The notes beneath the pieces are model-generated. The model did no database searches and was not told the origin of the DNA. It saw only the letters and a program-made list of their open reading frames with translations. 26,936 nt of DNA. It comes from DYHD01 sp037445375. Its GTDB lineage: Bacteria > Nitrospirota > Thermodesulfovibrionia > Thermodesulfovibrionales > Dissulfurispiraceae. Of this stretch, positions 23,334 through 26,936 are shown piece by piece (positions within the stretch are counted from its first letter, which is position 1; every line of letters begins with the position of its first letter). Both the position numbers and the translations under genes were made by a program. Location: positions 1-26,936 of the forward strand of contig JBBIKS010000029.1 of the NCBI GenBank assembly GCA_037445375.1. Reading direction: 5' to 3'.

Positions 23334-24290
23334 TTGAAACTATCAGATTTATACAAAAATGCAATAGCTCTGGGAATTGAAAATGACCCCAGAGGGAAAA
23401 GTTTTGTTTTAGATGAATTAGTAATCAAAAAAAGGGATTATGAAAAATTATCCGCTCGTGAAAAAAACTTTTTTGATATAGAAAGCCTTGAAAACCCTTA
23501 TTCTGACTCAAGGATATTGTATGGAAGCGGAGAACAGGAGATAAAAAGCATATTAGCAGGAGTTGATATTGAAGTTGGAGAGGTAATCCTTGCTGAGACA
23601 CTTAAGAATAAAAATATTGCTGTTGATATGATACTTTCGCATCATCCGTGTGGCAGGGCTTATGCAAATCTTTATTCAGTCATGCATATGCAGGCGGATA
23701 TATTGCACCGATTTGGGGTGCCGATAAATATAGCTGAGGGGCTTATGGACAGCAGGGCGAAGGAGGTAGAAAGGAAATTGTCGCCTGTTAATCATACGCG
23801 GGCTGTAGATGCAGCGAAGCTTCTTGGTATTCCTTTTTTGTGCCTGCATACTCCCGCCGATAATATGGTGGCTGCTTATCTTCAGAGGTTATTTGATGAA
23901 AAAAAACCTTATACTTTGGACGATATTATTGAAATCTTGATAGAAATAGAGGAATATGCTGAAGGAGAGAGAAACGGTGCTGGTCCAAAGATATTGATTG
24001 GCGCAAAAAACAGAAAAGCTGGCAAAATATTTGTGGACATGACCGGAGGAACGGAAGGCTCCAAAGAGATTTTTAGTAATCTTTCATTAAGCGGCATTAA
24101 TACTATAGTTGGTATGCATTTAAGTGAGGAGCATAGAACAGAAGCCGAGAAAAACCATCTAAATGTCGTTATTGCAGGGCACATCGCAAGTGATAATCTT
24201 GGATTAAATCTCTTGTTAGATGGAATAATCAAAGATGAAAAGATTAACATTCATGAGTGTTCAGGGTTCAGACGATTTGCAAGAACTTAA
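23334..24290 (+). CDS. NIF3-family (Nif3-like dinuclear metal centre) protein
   Basis: A 318-residue member of the NIF3/YbgI family, with a predicted dinuclear metal site. LSHHPCGRAY supplies two His, LCLHTPADN adds a His and Asp, and a second part has GMHLSEEH and AGHIASDNLG. The N-terminal 80 residues (including IKKRDYEKLS) are an extension relative to short YbgI proteins. The start is TTG with GGGGTG 6 bases upstream; no in-frame ATG is near. It is the third gene after rpsU and yqeY on the same strand, 26 bases behind yqeY. Enzyme activity is not established for most of the family. Confidence 0.85.
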   Translation: MKLSDLYKNAIALGIENDPRGKSFVLDELVIKKRDYEKLSAREKNFFDIESLENPYSDSRILYGSGEQEIKSILAGVDIEVGEVILAETLKNKNIAVDMILSHHPCGRAYANLYSVMHMQADILHRFGVPINIAEGLMDSRAKEVERKLSPVNHTRAVDAAKLLGIPFLCLHTPADNMVAAYLQRLFDEKKPYTLDDIIEILIEIEEYAEGERNGAGPKILIGAKNRKAGKIFVDMTGGTEGSKEIFSNLSLSGINTIVGMHLSEEHRTEAEKNHLNVVIAGHIASDNLGLNLLLDGIIKDEKINIHECSGFRRFART

Positions 24291-24351
24291 AATTTTTCAT
24301 GATTGCTTATAATCTGTAGTCCTACGTGCTTTTGTCATATAAGATTAAATA

Positions 24352-24494
24352 GAGTCTGTTTATAAATTGCCGTTTTTTATTTCCGTCATGCCCGAAGTCC
24401 TTAGTTGGGCATCCAGAAAGGCTTGAAAAAGCTAGATGCCCGCTTTCGCGGGCATGACAACTTTTTATCTCAATGAGAGTTTATAAACAGACAC
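24352..24494. mobile_element. MITE-like element, family 2, copy B
   Basis: About 143 bp with the same ends as the element at 14821-14953: GAGTCTGTTTATA (24352-24364) and TATAAACAGACAC (24482-24494), again flanked by TAAATA on both sides (24346-24351, 24495-24500). The core is a well-preserved palindromic pair: GTCATGCCCG (24385-24394) and CGGGCATGAC (24449-24458) are perfect inverted copies, with TTGGGCATCC and GATGCCCG between them. It lies about 60 bases after the nif3 stop. Non-coding. Confidence 0.88.
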
Positions 24495-24500
24495 TAAATA

Positions 24501-24601
24501 TAGTTAAGTTAGGGTTTTTGTGATTCCCGCAATCGATTCGAGTTGGGAATCCTTCTTAAATTAATGATCATGGAAAACAGTTTATAAGCAGATTCTAAAT
24601 A
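24501..24601. repeat. Degenerate partial copy (C) of family 2, overlapping the ywbE 3' end
   Basis: Directly behind copy B is another palindromic core, GATTCCC (24522-24528) with GGGAATC (24545-24551), and then TTTATAAGCAGATTCTAAATA (24581-24601), a decayed right end of the same family. No left end remains. The CTA in its terminus (24595-24597) is the reverse complement of the ywbE stop codon. Confidence 0.65.
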
Positions 24602-24789
24602 AGTATTTTTTTGACCCTGCCTATTTCTCCGCTTTGAAGACGAACTTTGATTCCATGCGGATGCTCGGATGACTTGGTTAAAATATCCTTCACAATCCCT
24701 TCAGTGAGTTTCTCTGTCTGCTGATCTCTTTTCATTACGATAAAGACATGTAACCCACATTTTATATCAGCTCGTTTGGTTACATCCAT
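24595..24789 (-). CDS. ywbE: YwbE family protein (DUF2196)
   Basis: 64 residues with the YwbE pattern: IKCGLHVFIVMKRDQQTEKLTEG, then VKDILTKSSEHPHGIKVRL and GEIGRVKKI. Members are small basic proteins of unknown function with a KOW-like beta fold, possibly nucleic-acid binding (inference). The ATG at 24789 is preceded by AGGAG 8 bases away. The TAG stop lies inside a degenerate repeat end, so the gene's 3' end may have been reshaped by the insertion, although the length is normal. Confidence 0.87.
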   Translation of the reverse strand: MDVTKRADIKCGLHVFIVMKRDQQTEKLTEGIVKDILTKSSEHPHGIKVRLQSGEIGRVKKILI

Positions 24790-25144
24790 AAAGTGAACTC
24801 CTGTGAATTCGATAGTCTATATAAATCAAATATAAATAGTTTCTCTGCAGACTCAAATTTGCAACTCGAACCCTGTTTATATATTAGCAACCTCACGATA
24901 AGAAATTCATTTATAATCCTAAAAATGCAATTATATTTTTACATAGCAGGCATAAATACCCTCCTGCCTGAGCGCAACGTAAGTCCTTTGTATTCGGGAT
25001 AATTATCTTTATGCAGTGCGTTAATTTGCTAACAAAACCGCCTTTATAGTGTTAGATATGTGATATTTCTAATTTCTATTGATCATTTTAATTATATACT
25101 AATGCATTTGTGATAAAATAATTTAAAAACATTTGGGGGTATTG
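24790..25144. other. Intergenic region between ywbE and the phosphohexomutase gene
   Basis: This 355-base divergent gap is AT-rich. TGTGATAAAAT (25109-25119 region) is a likely -10 element for the downstream gene, without a clear -35. A weak inverted pair, CAGGC/GCCTG, lies near 24946-24970. I see no RNA gene and no conserved small frame. Confidence 0.4.
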
Positions 25145-26773
25145 ATGTCAGATATGTTTGAAAATGCCGCTGCCTGTTGGAAAGCAATCCTTGCCGATAT
25201 CTCTAAGGGCAAAGATTTATTATCCTATATAGAGAATTTTGCACGACAAAATAATACACCCGCAAAGATAACATTCGGCACTTCGGGCTGGCGTGGGGAG
25301 ATAGGAACTGACTTTACATTTAACAACCTCAGAATAGTGATCTCCTCGATTGTTAAATTATTAAAAAGCAATGATGAGACTGTAATGCAGTCAATAGGTG
25401 TAAGTGATTTTGAGGAAATTAAGGAAAGGGGAATAATTGTTGGACATGATAACAGATTTCTTGGTTATGATTTTGCAATGGAAGTTATCGGAATTTTACA
25501 AAAAGAAGGAATTAAAATCTGGTATGCCGGCGAGTGTATTACACCTGAGTTCTCAGCCGCAATAGAGGAGCTGAACGCTGCGTGTTCTATAAATCTGACG
25601 CCTTCCCATAATCCTGCAAACTATGCAGGGGTGAAGTTTAATCCCTCTGACGGAGGGCCTGCAGGGAATGAGATAACCTCTAAAATTGAAGCTTTTGCAA
25701 ATGAGATGATACAGGAGTCACCTGTAATTGCTAAGGTTTTGCCTGAAAAGGTCGAAAAAATAGACATAACAGAACTTTACATAAGATATATAACCGATAG
25801 AAAAACCGTTAATATTGAGAAAGTGCGAAAGTTTATAAATGAAGAGGATTGTCTCATATGTGTGGACAATGTGCACGGGGCGACGCGGGGTCGTATCCAG
25901 AGAATACTTGGAGAAAGCCCCAGAATTAAGTTTCTAAGAACTGAGGATGACTACCTTTTTGGTGGGGTAGCGCCTGAACCCTCGGAAAAAAATATGGAGG
26001 GGGTAGAAAAAGTCTTAAGGTCGACTGCTGCCCTCTTTAAGGCTGGTTTTATATTAGACCCCGATGGGGACCGTATAAGATATGCTGATGGGAATATCCA
26101 GATACCTATGAACTATTTTGGAGCTATGGCTTTGCATTTTCTCCATGTCTATAAAGGCATCAACGGTGTTGTTGCTAAATCGGTAGGAACAAGCAACTTT
26201 GTTAATGCGATAGCAGGTAAATTAGGCATACAGGTATTTGAGATGCGGGTTGGCTTCAAGAACTTCAGGCAGTATATGATTAGAACATCACAGCAAAGGG
26301 CAATCGTAGCATTTGAAGAATCAGACGGCATATCTGCATATAATCACACCCTCGAAAAAGACGCCATATTTGGTCTTTTGCTTGCACTCGAGATGATGAC
26401 TGTGACAGGAAAAAATTTAGGTGATTACCTGAATGATTTGATGAATGAATATGGCTATTATTACCCAGATCGTTCAGGTATTTCAGTGGATCGAGCCCTT
26501 GCGGGTGAACCGCTTACAAAAAAACTCAGCAGCATTAATGATAAATACAAGGTTGGCGGGACAGTCCGAATTGGTAATGACGACAGAACCATTATGCAAG
26601 TTATAGATGTTGACGGCATAAAGTTAGTCTTTGATGACGGCTCATGGCTAATGATAAGACCATCTGGAACGGAGCCTAAGGTGAGGTTTTATATCGAGGC
26701 AAGGACAGAGGAAGGCAAAAAGTCTGTCTTTGAGGCTGCCGAGAGAATTACAAAAGAGTCGCTTGGAGTTTGA
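25145..26773 (+). CDS. Phosphoglucomutase/phosphomannomutase family protein
   Basis: A 542-residue alpha-D-phosphohexomutase that interconverts hexose 1- and 6-phosphates. TFGTSGWRGEIG (about 42-53) is the N-terminal motif. The phosphoserine is S154 in TPSHNP, magnesium is bound by D305, D307 and D309 in DPDGDR, and RPSGTEPKVR (505-514) binds the substrate phosphate. The sugar-ring loop reads EESDG (391-395), close to the EESEG/EESGG of relatives. Glucose versus mannose or glucosamine preference cannot be set from this alone. I place the start at ATG 25145, with GGGGGT about 5 bases upstream, rather than a TTG at 25133. Confidence 0.92.
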   Translation: MSDMFENAAACWKAILADISKGKDLLSYIENFARQNNTPAKITFGTSGWRGEIGTDFTFNNLRIVISSIVKLLKSNDETVMQSIGVSDFEEIKERGIIVGHDNRFLGYDFAMEVIGILQKEGIKIWYAGECITPEFSAAIEELNAACSINLTPSHNPANYAGVKFNPSDGGPAGNEITSKIEAFANEMIQESPVIAKVLPEKVEKIDITELYIRYITDRKTVNIEKVRKFINEEDCLICVDNVHGATRGRIQRILGESPRIKFLRTEDDYLFGGVAPEPSEKNMEGVEKVLRSTAALFKAGFILDPDGDRIRYADGNIQIPMNYFGAMALHFLHVYKGINGVVAKSVGTSNFVNAIAGKLGIQVFEMRVGFKNFRQYMIRTSQQRAIVAFEESDGISAYNHTLEKDAIFGLLLALEMMTVTGKNLGDYLNDLMNEYGYYYPDRSGISVDRALAGEPLTKKLSSINDKYKVGGTVRIGNDDRTIMQVIDVDGIKLVFDDGSWLMIRPSGTEPKVRFYIEARTEEGKKSVFEAAERITKESLGV

Positions 26774-26799
26774 TCTATAATACTTAATTAATGAGTCAT

Positions 26800-26857
26800 T
26801 GGCAGATGCAGGATTTGTGAAATTAATCAACGTCTTCCCATAAATGCGCATCTGCCA
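26800..26857. repeat. Inverted repeat with 10-bp arms downstream of the phosphohexomutase gene
   Basis: TGGCAGATGC (26800-26809) and GCATCTGCCA (26848-26857) are perfect inverted copies 38 bases apart. There is no T-run, so it is not an ordinary terminator. The last 80 bases of the window hold no gene; TTGTCAAGACAG near 26883 resembles the ends of some insertion sequences, but the match cannot be tested here. Confidence 0.6.
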
Positions 26858-26936
26858 GACTCTTATATTAAACTACTCCCTATTGTCAAGACAGAAAAAT
26901 GGGTTGTATTTGGTGGATTAGCCAGAAGTCATCTCC

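Noticed and set aside
11223..24601. CRISPR array
   Set aside because: The repeats are inverted, few and irregularly spaced, with no regular spacers and no cas genes.
24793..25002. Plus-strand frame of 69 codons in the ywbE-phosphohexomutase gap
   Set aside because: It has no ribosome site, no family features and unusual residue composition.
1..26936. Defence island, toxin-antitoxin pair or biosynthetic cluster
   Set aside because: Nearly every gene falls in a conserved housekeeping or regulatory family, and the few unassigned parts do not form a cluster.

Overview
The window looks like the chromosome of an AT-rich, Gram-negative-type anaerobe or microaerophile. The mix of genes fits Nitrospirota (Thermodesulfovibrio-like) best: a CIRCE-regulated hrcA-grpE-dnaK-dnaJ-rsmE cluster, an rpsU-yqeY pair, a NapH/YccM-type membrane polyferredoxin, NtrC-type regulation, and many short palindromic repeats between genes. 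That assignment is an inference from gene content and style, not from a marker-gene search. No rRNA, tRNA, CRISPR array, prophage or intact transposase gene was seen.

Layout. 70-6063 holds stringent response, cell wall, cysteine and tRNA-thiolation genes: rel (minus), murA, cysM-like, mnmA, and a 57-residue yacG (minus) whose 3' end overlaps mnmA. 6264-9728 holds a PAS-PAS-GGDEF diguanylate cyclase, a YkgJ-type Cys-cluster protein and rlmN (minus). 9848-12338 holds a membrane polyferredoxin and an O-methyltransferase. 12339-12819 is a repeat-rich gap before speE. 13662-22348 is the heat-shock block: promoter, CIRCE, hrcA, a repeat-filled gap, grpE-dnaK, a terminator, then dnaJ-rsmE-histidine kinase-NtrC-type regulator, which look co-transcribed. 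22576-24290 is rpsU-yqeY-nif3, all three with non-ATG starts. The right end carries ywbE (minus) and a phosphohexomutase.

How the genes work together. HrcA should repress its own promoter through CIRCE until chaperones are titrated away by misfolded protein. GrpE, DnaK and DnaJ form one chaperone machine. A sensor kinase and sigma-54 activator are translationally linked behind rsmE. Several genes maintain the translation apparatus: mnmA, rlmN, rsmE, rpsU and yqeY.

The coding genes are mostly conserved housekeeping families, and I see no convincing new multi-gene system. The most unusual signal is in the intergenic DNA. At least two families of about 130-145 bp elements have distinct terminal inverted repeats but enclose related paired palindromic (REP-like) cores. 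Most sit just after stop codons, and one degenerate copy supplies the stop codon of ywbE. A separate 28-bp near-perfect inverted repeat lies upstream of speE. These repeats interrupt the hrcA-grpE link and may shape transcript ends.
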